Positions 28,142 to 35,989 of a stretch of 64,000 nt of DNA are shown here, piece by piece. Where the stretch lies: assembly GCA_947305245.1 (NCBI GenBank), contig CAMZDG010000001.1:1-64000 (forward strand). Reading direction: 5' to 3'. Both the position numbers and the translations under genes were made by a program. Under the pieces are notes generated by a model. That model made no database searches and was not told the origin of the DNA. It saw nothing but the letters and a program-made list of their open reading frames with translations. Every line of letters starts with the position of its first letter. Within the stretch, counting starts at the first letter, position 1. The stretch comes from an uncultured Lachnospiraceae bacterium. Lineage in GTDB: Bacteria; Bacillota; Clostridia; Lachnospirales; Lachnospiraceae.

Positions 28142-28910
28142 ATGATTTTCCGTTCTTATTGCTATTTCGTTTCCTTTTTGAATAGCGGATAATTATTGGA
28201 ATGATTTCACAAGCATCTCTTACGTATCTTTTCAGCAATCTCTTTGGATCTTGAAAGATCCTGTACAACCATTCCAATCCGTAATCTGACATCCATTTAG
28301 GAGCTCTTTTTATTCTGCCAGCAATAAAATCTATCGTAGCTCCAATTTGCATAGATACGGCAACAGATATCTTATCCCTAATTTGATAAATAAATTTTTC
28401 TCCTTTTGGAGCGCCTAAAGCAACCGCCAAAATATCAGCATTAGAGCTATTGATCATATTTATGATTTTCTTTACTTCTTCACTGTCTTTTTCAAATCCG
28501 ACTGGCGGAGAATAGCATCCCGCAATACTCAACCGAGGAACCGATTTAATCAATTTATTTGCTGCAGTTTGAGCCACGCCTTCCATTGCGCCTAGAATAA
28601 ATATGGAATAACCATTCTGTGCAGCTAATTCACATACTCGCGGAAACAGATCAGAACCAGATACCTTTTCTTTTATTGGGTTTTTAAGTAATCTTGAGAT
28701 CCAGATTAAAGGTTTTCCATCAGTAAGGATTAAATCAGCATTTTCATATGCTCTTTTAAACTCAGAATCTTTTTCAATCAAAACAATGTGATCAAGATTA
28801 GGTGTCACAACATAGGAATGATTGTTTTTTTTAACTAACACATTTATTTCATCTATTGCTTCTTGCATTGTAAGATTATCGATTTCTGTATTTAAAAATG
28901 GTATTCGCAT
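28119..28910 (-). CDS. WecG/TagA/CpsF-family glycosyltransferase (GT26)
   Basis: A 263-aa cytoplasmic, membrane-associated enzyme that usually transfers the second sugar, often an N-acetyl-mannosamine-type residue or a glucose, onto the lipid-linked first sugar. Motifs: VVTPNLDHIVLIEKD, ADLILTDGKPLIW, KVSGSDLFP, VALGAPKGEKFI and SMQIGATIDFIAGRIKRAP, then LEWLYRIFQDPKRL. It directly follows the priming transferase gene, the expected order of action. A GAGG ribosome-binding site precedes the ATG. The AT-rich composition starts here and continues downstream. Confidence 0.93.
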   Translation of the reverse strand: MRIPFLNTEIDNLTMQEAIDEINVLVKKNNHSYVVTPNLDHIVLIEKDSEFKRAYENADLILTDGKPLIWISRLLKNPIKEKVSGSDLFPRVCELAAQNGYSIFILGAMEGVAQTAANKLIKSVPRLSIAGCYSPPVGFEKDSEEVKKIINMINSSNADILAVALGAPKGEKFIYQIRDKISVAVSMQIGATIDFIAGRIKRAPKWMSDYGLEWLYRIFQDPKRLLKRYVRDACEIIPIIIRYSKRKRNSNKNGKSYGNKQKK

Positions 28911-28949
28911 ATTTCGTATACCTCATTCATTAATACTCAATCAATTTTA

Positions 28950-30479
28950 CTACTTCGATCCTTTTCCGGAAAACACAATTGCAATAGTCTTTAGCAATAT
29001 TTTCAAGTCTTCCGTAATACTCCAATGATCAATATACTGCAGATCCAGCTTCACGACTTCATTAAAGTCCTTGATCTCGCTTCTCCCGCTGACCTGCCAA
29101 AGCCCCGTCAGTCCCGGCGTTATACTCATCCTGCGACGATAGTAATCATTATACTGCTCGAACTCTTCCACTGTCGGCGGCCTTGTCCCCACCAGGCTCA
29201 TATCTCCCTTGAATATATTCCAGAACTGCGGCAGCTCGTCCAGGCTTGTCCTTCGAAGGAATCTCCCGACCTTCGTTACCCTCGGGTCGTTTTCCAACTT
29301 AAACATAGGTCCCTGGACTTCATTTTGCTCCATGAGTTCCTTCTTCCGTTCCTCCGCGTTCACATACATGGAACGGAATTTATACATTCGAAACCTGCGT
29401 CCGTTTTTCCCAATCCTTATCTGCGAAAAGAACACTGGACCTTTATGATCTTCAATCTTGATTGCCAGCGCAATGAACGGCAACAAAATCAAGGTAACAA
29501 CAAGTCCCACCACGCCGCCAAAGATATCCGTAAGGCGTTTTACGACGCTCATGCGCCAGTCACGCTCCACGGTGTTGTAGCACATCACCGGATATTCCGC
29601 GAACTCCCCGATTCCGCTGGACGGAATCTTGAAAGAAAGGTTCTGAATGCCATAAAAGCATCGAATCCCCATGATCACGAATGCCTGGATCAATTCCTCG
29701 ATAAATGCTTGATCCTGTTCACTGTTGCAATAGAAAAACACGAGATCAATTGGCATCTGTCTTGCGGTTTCAAGAAGGTCTTTCCTTCCGGCCACGATCT
29801 GCCAGTCCTCGACCATTGACTTATGAACATTCTTTTCATTCGACGATCCTATGCTCTCTTCGTCTCCCGCTACCGTTCCTTCGTCATGTACAGATCCATC
29901 AACCGAGCACGCTTCCGCCTTATCCTTCCGATCCACCAGCGCAACGCCAACGACTTCGTAGCTCCATCCCTTATCTTTCTTGATCTGTTCCTTCACTCCG
30001 TCCAGCAATTCGGAGGAGGTTACGATCAGGATCTTCTCACTGCCCTTGCCCTTCTTATAAGTCTTGTTGATAAACAGCTTGAACAAGATTCTTAAAACAT
30101 AGTCAATTACCGAATTGCAGATCACGAAGTACAACAGCATCAATCTGGAGAAATCCAGCTCTAGTCGAAACAGGTAGACGCAGGTACTTAGGAAAACGAA
30201 CTGCCAGACGTTATACTTAAAAACCTCTTCTCCTTCGACGAAATAGCCTCTTCCAAAGAACCCCTCATACTTATTTCTCAAAAAATTGAAGAGAATGCAA
30301 CCGAGAATGCAAAGTGCATAAATGGGAAACCAAATGGTTTCCTCAGTAACATTTTTTCCGAATGGTAACAATATCCTCAGTCGGTGCGCAATCAGATAGG
30401 AAACCGCAATGGCAGCAAGGTCCACAAGAAAAACGCCGTATGTCTCTATGAGCTTGTATTTCTTGCGGTACAGTTTCAT
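28950..30479 (-). CDS. Polyprenyl-phosphate sugar-1-phosphate transferase (WbaP/CpsE-like)
   Basis: A 509-aa priming enzyme that puts the first sugar-phosphate on undecaprenyl phosphate. The N-terminal 130 residues hold about four membrane helices. A Rossmann-like regulatory middle follows. The catalytic bacterial sugar transferase domain (about 315-509) has a hydrophobic re-entrant helix, YKFRSM, LDELPQFWNIFKGDMSLVGTRP and ITPGLTGLWQVSGR. Between about residues 184 and 225 is an acidic, serine-rich low-complexity stretch that close relatives do not usually have. It lies 12 nt after the Na/Pi transporter gene. The first sugar could be glucose or galactose; the sequence does not decide. Confidence 0.93.
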   Translation of the reverse strand: MKLYRKKYKLIETYGVFLVDLAAIAVSYLIAHRLRILLPFGKNVTEETIWFPIYALCILGCILFNFLRNKYEGFFGRGYFVEGEEVFKYNVWQFVFLSTCVYLFRLELDFSRLMLLYFVICNSVIDYVLRILFKLFINKTYKKGKGSEKILIVTSSELLDGVKEQIKKDKGWSYEVVGVALVDRKDKAEACSVDGSVHDEGTVAGDEESIGSSNEKNVHKSMVEDWQIVAGRKDLLETARQMPIDLVFFYCNSEQDQAFIEELIQAFVIMGIRCFYGIQNLSFKIPSSGIGEFAEYPVMCYNTVERDWRMSVVKRLTDIFGGVVGLVVTLILLPFIALAIKIEDHKGPVFFSQIRIGKNGRRFRMYKFRSMYVNAEERKKELMEQNEVQGPMFKLENDPRVTKVGRFLRRTSLDELPQFWNIFKGDMSLVGTRPPTVEEFEQYNDYYRRRMSITPGLTGLWQVSGRSEIKDFNEVVKLDLQYIDHWSITEDLKILLKTIAIVFSGKGSK

Positions 30480-30491
30480 GTCCCTAATCTC

Positions 30492-32285
30492 CTACCCCAG
30501 CAGCCTAAAGTATCTTTCCTTCGCTTCTTTATACTCTTTATTAAACGCCGCGTCATTCCCGGAATGCAGATCGCTCTGGTAATTGTGGATCTGATGCTTC
30601 ATCTCCGGCGTCACGCGCGCCACGGTCGCAAGACCCACGTGCGAGCAAACGTCCGAAATGTGCTCTACCTCAGCCAGGAGATTTAGGAATTCCGTCCCGC
30701 TGAACACGGAGCATTCGCCGGTGCGAAGCCTTTCCATGTGATTGATCTTGAGGAGCGCAACCATGTCATCCACCACTTCTTCCAGCGGTTCAATGTGTCT
30801 CGCGGCCTCCAGATTGCATTTCCTAAAGGTTATATCGGTATAATCGAGCACGGTTGTTAGCAGCTCGCGCAAAACGTTCAGTTCCTTTGTGGCCTTTGCG
30901 GAGAAGGTAATGTTCTCCTTGTGCATGAACTCGGCGATCTCGCAGATATTGGTAGCCTTGTCGCCGAGATGCTCGAACTCGCCGATGACGGTATAATAAT
31001 GGTTCATGATCTCCACGTGACTCTTCGAAGTGATATGTGGGCTGATCTGGATCAGGTAGTTATTGACCTTATCCGCCATCATGTCAATGATCTTCTCGTC
31101 CCGATCCACCTTTTTAACGCGCTCGGGATCATAATTGAATATCAGCTCGAAGGATCTTGTCACGTTCTTCCTGGCCAGCTGATACATCTCCAGGAGCACT
31201 TCATAACAAGAATTGAAAGCGATTGCAGGCGTGCTGTAGAACACGGGATTCAGGGCATCGAGTTTCTCGATGTGCACTTCCTCTTCCTCTGGTTCCGCAT
31301 CATCCTTCACAAGCTTCTTGCTCATCTTTTCATATACGCCAAGCATGGGAAGCAGCAGGATCGCGCATGTCAGGTTGAAGATCGTGTTCGTATTTGCGAT
31401 GCCGCCGGAGCGGATCGTCATGTTCCAAATCCCGTTCAGCAGACCCAGCGAGTGTGCGATCGTTACAACCGTAAGGATCAGCACCGTCTCGCTCAAGTTA
31501 AACAGTATATTCACGACGCCGACGCGTTTTGCATTGGATCTCGCATCGATATTACATACGATCGCGGTGGTCACGCAGTCGCCCAGGTAGATGCCGACGA
31601 GCACGGCATAAATCTCGCTAAAGGTCATCTGTCCCGAAGTCGAGAACGCCTGTAGGATACCAATGGTCGCCGACGAACTTTGTAGCACGAACGCAACGCC
31701 GGCTCCAACGATATATCCGAGCACGGGGTTGTCTCCCATCATGGTGAACAGTCTTTCGATAATGCCAGTCTCCGTCAGTTTCCCAACCGCCTCCGTCATT
31801 TTCAAAAGTCCGGAGAACAGAATGCCGAACCCGATAATGATCTGCGCCGTCTTCTCGGAAATACCGATCTTTGTATTCAGGAACGCGATCACGCCGATGA
31901 TCAGTGCCAGCGGCGCCAGGGTCGAGGGCTTAAAGAACTCCAGGAAGGAGGTCCCCGAAGAATTCAGGTCCAACAATCTTATAATCTGGCCGGTCACGGT
32001 CGTTCCGACGTTCGCTCCGATCACAATCCCGAGGGAATTTCGAAGGGAAATCACGCCCGCGCCCACAAGTCCGGCCGTAATCACGATCGTGGCTGTCGAA
32101 GACTGAATGACTGCTGTCATGCCCACACCCATAAGAAACGCCGTAAAAGGCGTTCTCGTAACCTTCTCCAGCGCCTTTTTCAGCGTCCCCGAAGAGCTTT
32201 CCTTCAGACCATTTCCCATCATGCGCATTCCATAAAGGAACATCGCAAGTCCGCCAAACAAAGTGATAAAATCAAATATGTTCAT
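30492..32285 (-). CDS. Na/Pi-cotransporter family protein with PhoU domain
   Basis: A 597-aa membrane transporter. The first 330 residues carry two inverted Na/Pi-cotransporter repeats with the QSSTATIVITAGLVGAG and LQSSSATIGILQAF motifs characteristic of NptA/PNaS proteins. The C-terminal 200 residues form a PhoU-like helical bundle (DMMADKVNNYL, EFEHLGDKATNICEIAEF). It probably imports phosphate with sodium. It is the first gene of the transcript that continues into the priming glycosyltransferase, which may link phosphate supply to glycan synthesis or may be accidental. Promoter at 32366-32394. Confidence 0.93.
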   Translation of the reverse strand: MNIFDFITLFGGLAMFLYGMRMMGNGLKESSSGTLKKALEKVTRTPFTAFLMGVGMTAVIQSSTATIVITAGLVGAGVISLRNSLGIVIGANVGTTVTGQIIRLLDLNSSGTSFLEFFKPSTLAPLALIIGVIAFLNTKIGISEKTAQIIIGFGILFSGLLKMTEAVGKLTETGIIERLFTMMGDNPVLGYIVGAGVAFVLQSSSATIGILQAFSTSGQMTFSEIYAVLVGIYLGDCVTTAIVCNIDARSNAKRVGVVNILFNLSETVLILTVVTIAHSLGLLNGIWNMTIRSGGIANTNTIFNLTCAILLLPMLGVYEKMSKKLVKDDAEPEEEEVHIEKLDALNPVFYSTPAIAFNSCYEVLLEMYQLARKNVTRSFELIFNYDPERVKKVDRDEKIIDMMADKVNNYLIQISPHITSKSHVEIMNHYYTVIGEFEHLGDKATNICEIAEFMHKENITFSAKATKELNVLRELLTTVLDYTDITFRKCNLEAARHIEPLEEVVDDMVALLKINHMERLRTGECSVFSGTEFLNLLAEVEHISDVCSHVGLATVARVTPEMKHQIHNYQSDLHSGNDAAFNKEYKEAKERYFRLLG

Positions 32286-32365
32286 ACAAGTTCTTTAACC
32301 TCTCGCAGATCTATTCCTTCCTCGTCTGCTTTCTCTTTCGTTTCTTCGCATAATTTTACTAGCTT

Positions 32366-32394
32366 ATTATACACCCACACGCGCCATCTGACAA
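32366..32394 (-). promoter_or_regulatory. Promoter of the transporter-glycan operon
   Basis: Minus strand: -35 TTGTCA (32394-32389), 17-nt spacer, -10 TATAAT (32371-32366). It is the best candidate driver for the operon from the Na/Pi transporter to the flippase and beyond. Confidence 0.75.
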
Positions 32395-32490
32395 TAAAAA
32401 TGCGCAGAAATTGCTCTTGGAGAAAACTTCATCCGCGCCATACGGCACAAAAAAAGCCCTTGGGCAGGCAAAATTAGCCACACAAATCAC

Positions 32491-32531
32491 AAAAATAGCC
32501 CTCTTCGCAGGATTTTTCCCGCCAAGAGGGC
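32491..32531 (-). terminator. Terminator after the UDP-glucuronate-epimerase-like gene
   Basis: Eight-bp perfect stem (32498-32505 with 32524-32531) and an 18-nt loop that can pair further. In minus-strand RNA it is followed by an AU-rich tail with five U. It separates the sugar-precursor genes from the glycan operon. Confidence 0.65.
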
Positions 32532-32583
32532 CATGAATAAATATCAATTTCCATTCATCATTTCAACAAATACAAAAGCAACA

Positions 32584-32650
32584 GATTCCATGCCGACAGA
32601 ATCCAAAATCATTTGAATCCATACAAACAGAATCCATAATCAAAAGATCC
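32584..32650. repeat. Degenerate 15-16 bp repeat, about five units
   Basis: GATTCC or GAATCC/GATCC cores recur at 32584, 32599, 32615, 32630 and 32646, alternating 15 and 16 bp apart. It lies directly after the epimerase stop codon. The AATCCA core resembles that of the 18-bp array upstream of the dehydrogenase gene. Confidence 0.5.
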
Positions 32651-32651
32651 A

Positions 32652-33815
32652 TTAGCAATAAAATCCCTTATACCACTCGGCAAATCTTCTAAGTCCCTCC
32701 CTCAAGCTCGTCTTCGGGCAGAATCCATAATCGCGAAGGAGTGGCTCACAGTCTGCAAAGGTCACCGGCACGTCGCCGGGCTGCATGGGTACCAGTTCCT
32801 TATGTGCCTCAAAGTCATAATCCTCCGGCAGCACGCCTGCGCGCAGGAGCTCTTGCTGCAATATGTCCACAAAGTCCAGAAGATTCTCAGGATTCTGGTT
32901 TCCAATGTTATAAACGGCATACGGAGGAACCGGCAGGCCATCCTCTCCCGTCTTCTTCTCCGGCGCCCCGGCCATCACGCGCTTTACGCCCTCCACGATG
33001 TCGTCGACATAAGTGAAATCGCGCTTACAATTGCCATAATTGAAGATCTGTATCGTCTGACCCTTGATCAGCTTATTCGTAAACCCAAAGTACGCCATGT
33101 CCGGCCGTCCCGCCGGCCCATATACCGTAAAGAAACGAAGTCCCGTCGACGGAATGTTGTAAAGCTTGCTATACGAATGCGCCAGCAGCTCATTACTTTT
33201 CTTCGTCGCCGCATACAGACTCACCGGATTGTCCACCTTATCGTCCGTACTGTACGGCACCTTCTTATTCGACCCATACACGGATGAAGACGATGCATAC
33301 ACCAGATGCTCTACGCCACGATATACGCTCCCATTTGTCCCAATCGCTTCATTCTCTCCAGCCTTGCGTCCTTCCGCGTCAGCCTTACATCCTTCCGCAC
33401 CGGCCTTACATCCATCATAGCTGTGCCTGCAGGCTTCGAGAATGTTGTAAAATCCGATCAGATTGCTCTTTAAATACGCTTCCGGATTCGTAATGCTATA
33501 TCTCACCCCTGCCTGCGCCGCCAGGTTCACCACGATCTCCGGCTGAAATCTCGCAAACAGCTCATTGATCAGCGCCTGATCCGCCAGATCCCCCTTCACG
33601 AATTCATATTCTGCCTTCCGCGCCGCCACTTCCTTTTCGATCTCCGAAAGGCGCCATTCCTTGATGGAAACGTCATAATAATCATTGACGTTATCCAGGT
33701 TCAGGATCTTCACGCCCTCCACTGTGCGCAGCAGCTCCAGGATCAGGTACGACCCGATAAATCCGGCTCCGCCCGTCACAAGTATTCTTTTCCCTCTTAA
33801 GTCGATCTTTTCCAA
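32652..33815 (-). CDS. NAD-dependent sugar-nucleotide epimerase (UDP-glucuronate 4-epimerase-like) with repeat insertion
   Basis: Short-chain dehydrogenase of 387 aa. It has VTGGAGFIGSYLILELL at 13-29, the HxxAQAGVR-type segment NLAAQAGVRYSITNPEAY, serines in YASSSSVYG, the catalytic Y-x3-K in LYAATKKSNELLAHSY, and RFFTVYGPAGRPDMA. These match UDP-GlcA 4-epimerases, which fits the UDP-sugar dehydrogenase gene 97 nt upstream: together they would make UDP-galacturonate. Residues about 132-167 are an extra segment with imperfect GCKAGAE repeats. The start codon is TTG with GAGGGA upstream. Confidence 0.88.
   Translation of the reverse strand: MEKIDLRGKRILVTGGAGFIGSYLILELLRTVEGVKILNLDNVNDYYDVSIKEWRLSEIEKEVAARKAEYEFVKGDLADQALINELFARFQPEIVVNLAAQAGVRYSITNPEAYLKSNLIGFYNILEACRHSYDGCKAGAEGCKADAEGRKAGENEAIGTNGSVYRGVEHLVYASSSSVYGSNKKVPYSTDDKVDNPVSLYAATKKSNELLAHSYSKLYNIPSTGLRFFTVYGPAGRPDMAYFGFTNKLIKGQTIQIFNYGNCKRDFTYVDDIVEGVKRVMAGAPEKKTGEDGLPVPPYAVYNIGNQNPENLLDFVDILQQELLRAGVLPEDYDFEAHKELVPMQPGDVPVTFADCEPLLRDYGFCPKTSLREGLRRFAEWYKGFYC
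33348..33410. repeat. 21-bp tandem repeat inside the epimerase gene
   Basis: Three consecutive 21-bp units (33348-33368, 33369-33389, 33390-33410). The last two differ at three positions and the first is more diverged. In frame they encode seven-residue units GCKAGAE, GCKADAE and GRKAGEN. The insertion falls between conserved blocks, so it should loop out without breaking the fold. Confidence 0.8.
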
Positions 33816-33912
33816 TCTGATTCCCTCACAATCTTTTATTCCGCGTCTGAATATGTCTTATTTTCTCCAGATCCGTTTCGTATCTTTGCATTTCGTGCGC
33901 CGGGTATCAGAT

Positions 33913-35379
33913 TTAGTCTCTCCGGAACACGTCTCTAGTATATACCTTCTCCTTCACGTCGTCCAGACAAGAATCATAGCGGTTCGCCACGATCGCCTGG
34001 CTCATCTCCTTGAACTTCTCCAGGTTGTTGACCACCTTGGATCCAAAGAAGGTCGTCCCATTCTCGAGCGTGGGCTCATAGATCACAACCGTCGCGCCCT
34101 TGGCCTTGATGCGCTTCATCACGCCCTGAATGCTGCTTTGGCGGAAATTATCGGAATTGCTCTTCATGGTCAGACGATACACGCCAACGACCACTTCCTT
34201 CTCCCTCGAGGCATCATAGGAACTGTTCGCCTCATACGCTCCCGCGATCTCAAGCACGCGATCTGCGATATAATCCTTCCTGGTACGATTCGACTCCACG
34301 ATCGCGCTCATCATGTTCTGCGGCACTGCCTCAAAGTTTGCAAGCAGCTGCTTCGTATCCTTCGGCAGGCAATATCCGCCATAACCGAACGACGGGTTAT
34401 TATAATGCGTCCCAATCCTGGGATCGAGGCAAACGCCATTAATGATCTCCTGCGTCGACAGGCCCTTGGACTCCGCGTAGGTATCCAGCTCATTAAAGTA
34501 AGACACGCGCAGTGCCAGATAAGTGTTCGCGAACAGCTTCACGGCCTCCGCCTCGGTAAAGCCCATGAACAGCGTGTCGATCTTTGCCTTCTCAGCGCCC
34601 TGCTGAAGCAAAGAGGCAAACACCTTCGCCTTCTCCTTCGACTTCTCATCGCATCCCACAATGATGCGGGAAGGATAAAGATTGTCATACAGTGCCTTCG
34701 ACTCACGCAGGAACTCGGGGCTGAACAGAATATTCTCAGTATGATACTTCTCGCGGACGGACGCCGTATAACCAACCGGAATCGTCGACTTTATGATCAT
34801 CGTTGCCTTCGGATTCACCTTCAACACCAGCTCGATCACCGCCTCCACGGCAGAAGTGTCAAAGAAATTCTTCTTACTGTCATAATTGGTCGGCGCCGCG
34901 ATCACAACAAACTCTGCATTTTTATAAGCGGTCTCGCCGTCCAGCGTCGCTGTCAGGTCAAGCTTCTTCTCTGCAAGATACTTCTCGATATAATCATCCT
35001 GGATCGGGGACTTCTTATGATTGATCAGCTCCACCTTCTCGGGCAGGATGTCCACAGCCGTCACCGTATGATGCTGCGCAAGGAGCGTTGCGATCGAAAG
35101 ACCCACGTAACCTGTTCCGGCCACAGCGATCTTATACTTCTTCGTCACTGGAATCTTCTCCGCGCCATCTTCGCCGAACAGATCCGTCACCTCAAACCCA
35201 AGCACCTCACCGAGCGCCTGCAACTGCGAAAGCGACGGCTCATACTCCTGCTTCTCCAGCCGGCTCACCGAAGTCCTGTGCATCCCCGTCTTCTCCGCCA
35301 GCTCCTCCATCGTCATCTTCTTCTCTTTCCTCTTGTTCGCAACCGTCGTCGCCAACAACTCCATCGATAACTTCTTCAT
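33913..35379 (-). CDS. XRE helix-turn-helix fused to UDP-glucose/UDP-sugar 6-dehydrogenase
   Basis: A 488-aa protein. Residues about 10-68 are an XRE/Cro-type DNA-binding domain ([20 protein letters not shown], then [17 protein letters not shown]). From residue 80 a complete nucleotide-sugar dehydrogenase follows: NAD motif [10 protein letters not shown] at 86-95, SPEFLRES at 220-227, and the catalytic cysteine 337 in [15 protein letters not shown]. It should oxidise UDP-glucose (or a relative) to the uronic acid. There is no stop or new start between the domains, and the ATG has AGGAGG 5 nt upstream. The fusion suggests self-regulation through the palindromes upstream; that part is inference. 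The epimerase gene follows. Confidence 0.92.
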   Translation of the reverse strand: MKKLSMELLATTVANKRKEKKMTMEELAEKTGMHRTSVSRLEKQEYEPSLSQLQALGEVLGFEVTDLFGEDGAEKIPVTKKYKIAVAGTGYVGLSIATLLAQHHTVTAVDILPEKVELINHKKSPIQDDYIEKYLAEKKLDLTATLDGETAYKNAEFVVIAAPTNYDSKKNFFDTSAVEAVIELVLKVNPKATMIIKSTIPVGYTASVREKYHTENILFSPEFLRESKALYDNLYPSRIIVGCDEKSKEKAKVFASLLQQGAEKAKIDTLFMGFTEAEAVKLFANTYLALRVSYFNELDTYAESKGLSTQEIINGVCLDPRIGTHYNNPSFGYGGYCLPKDTKQLLANFEAVPQNMMSAIVESNRTRKDYIADRVLEIAGAYEANSSYDASREKEVVVGVYRLTMKSNSDNFRQSSIQGVMKRIKAKGATVVIYEPTLENGTTFFGSKVVNNLEKFKEMSQAIVANRYDSCLDDVKEKVYTRDVFRRD

Positions 35380-35381
35380 CC

Positions 35382-35563
35382 CAACCTCCTAAACACTTCC
35401 AACTTCTAAAACAATTGCAACCTCTAAGTCAATCCAAACCTCTAAATCAATCTAAACCTGTTATTCAATCCAAACCTCTTGCATGATCCAAATCTTTTAT
35501 TTAATCCAAATCTTTTATATAATCCAAGTCTTTTATATAATCCAAGTCTTTCATATATAATCC
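35382..35563 (-). repeat. 18-bp tandem repeat array ending in the Shine-Dalgarno of the dehydrogenase gene
   Basis: Ten head-to-tail units: nine exactly 18 bp and one of 20 bp (35544-35563). Read on the minus strand the unit is roughly GGATTATATAAAAGACTT far from the gene and drifts to GGATTGACTTAGAGGTTG near it. The last unit (35399-35382) contains the AGGAGG used by the gene. Several inner units carry AGAGG or ACAGG at the same place, making a ladder of Shine-Dalgarno-like sites in the leader. Confidence 0.85.
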
Positions 35564-35581
35564 AACTATCTTAATTTGTGC

Positions 35582-35600
35582 ATGTCGTTTTAGGCGACAT
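35582..35600. promoter_or_regulatory. 19-bp palindrome, copy 1 (candidate operator)
   Basis: ATGTCGTTTTAGGCGACAT: perfect 6-bp arms ATGTCG and CGACAT around a 7-bp centre. Nearest of three copies to the dehydrogenase gene, about 200 bp before the ATG and next to AT-rich sequence that could hold the promoter. Confidence 0.7.
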
Positions 35601-35755
35601 ATAGATTTCTCTTTTTGAATACCTTCCGATCCTTGCTAAATCTAACCATCCAATGTCAAATAACTAAATTCCACACACTTCATAATAACTGCCCATGCAT
35701 GTTTTGTCAATCATTTTTACACTATTTTCAAAATGCATCACATTATTCTGGAACC

Positions 35756-35774
35756 ATGTCATTTTAATTGACAT
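35756..35774. promoter_or_regulatory. 19-bp palindrome, copy 2 (candidate operator)
   Basis: ATGTCATTTTAATTGACAT: same length, arms and TTTT centre as the other two copies. Centre-to-centre distance to copy 3 is 42 bp, four turns of DNA, which would put both on the same helix face. Confidence 0.7.
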
Positions 35775-35797
35775 TTTCTCTTGTGTTCGACACTTTT

Positions 35798-35816
35798 ATG
35801 TCGTTTTGAATGACAT
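35798..35816. promoter_or_regulatory. 19-bp palindrome, copy 3 (candidate operator)
   Basis: ATGTCGTTTTGAATGACAT: arms ATGTC and GACAT with the same TTTT centre. The three copies agree at the five outer positions of each arm and at the TTTT and differ mostly in the centre, as expected of a protein-binding site. Confidence 0.7.
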
Positions 35817-35989
35817 TGAAATTTCCAATCTTTCGATCATATTCCAAATCTTATTTGCATTTAATTCTCAAACAAAACACGATCAATGTTTGTCGAGCTA
35901 TTGCCTTTGCTTCGTAAATCGCGGTTTGTCGAGGCGCCTTGGCTCCGTGAACCATTGTTTGTCTGGGTGATTCCATTCTTGAAAAGTGA

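Larger units (their letters stand above)
32286..32651. other. Intergenic region with promoter, terminator and short repeats
   Basis: 366 nt between the transporter and the epimerase gene. From left to right it holds the transporter leader and promoter, a hairpin terminator for the epimerase gene (32498-32531), and a degenerate GAATCC repeat (32584-32650). A 62-codon frame on the minus strand crosses the terminator and has no ribosome-binding site, so I do not count it. Confidence 0.6.

Noticed and set aside
12983..28910. Integrated element or prophage carrying the AT-rich block
   Set aside because: No integrase, transposase, tRNA-gene boundary or direct-repeat ends were visible; exchange by homologous recombination is simpler.
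32359..32547. 62-codon minus-strand frame
   Set aside because: No ribosome-binding site; it overlaps the epimerase terminator and the transporter promoter.
33685..35370. Long open frame of 561 codons on the plus strand
   Set aside because: Antisense to the dehydrogenase and epimerase genes; rich in His, Leu and Arg as expected of complementary GC-rich codons; no ribosome-binding site or domain.
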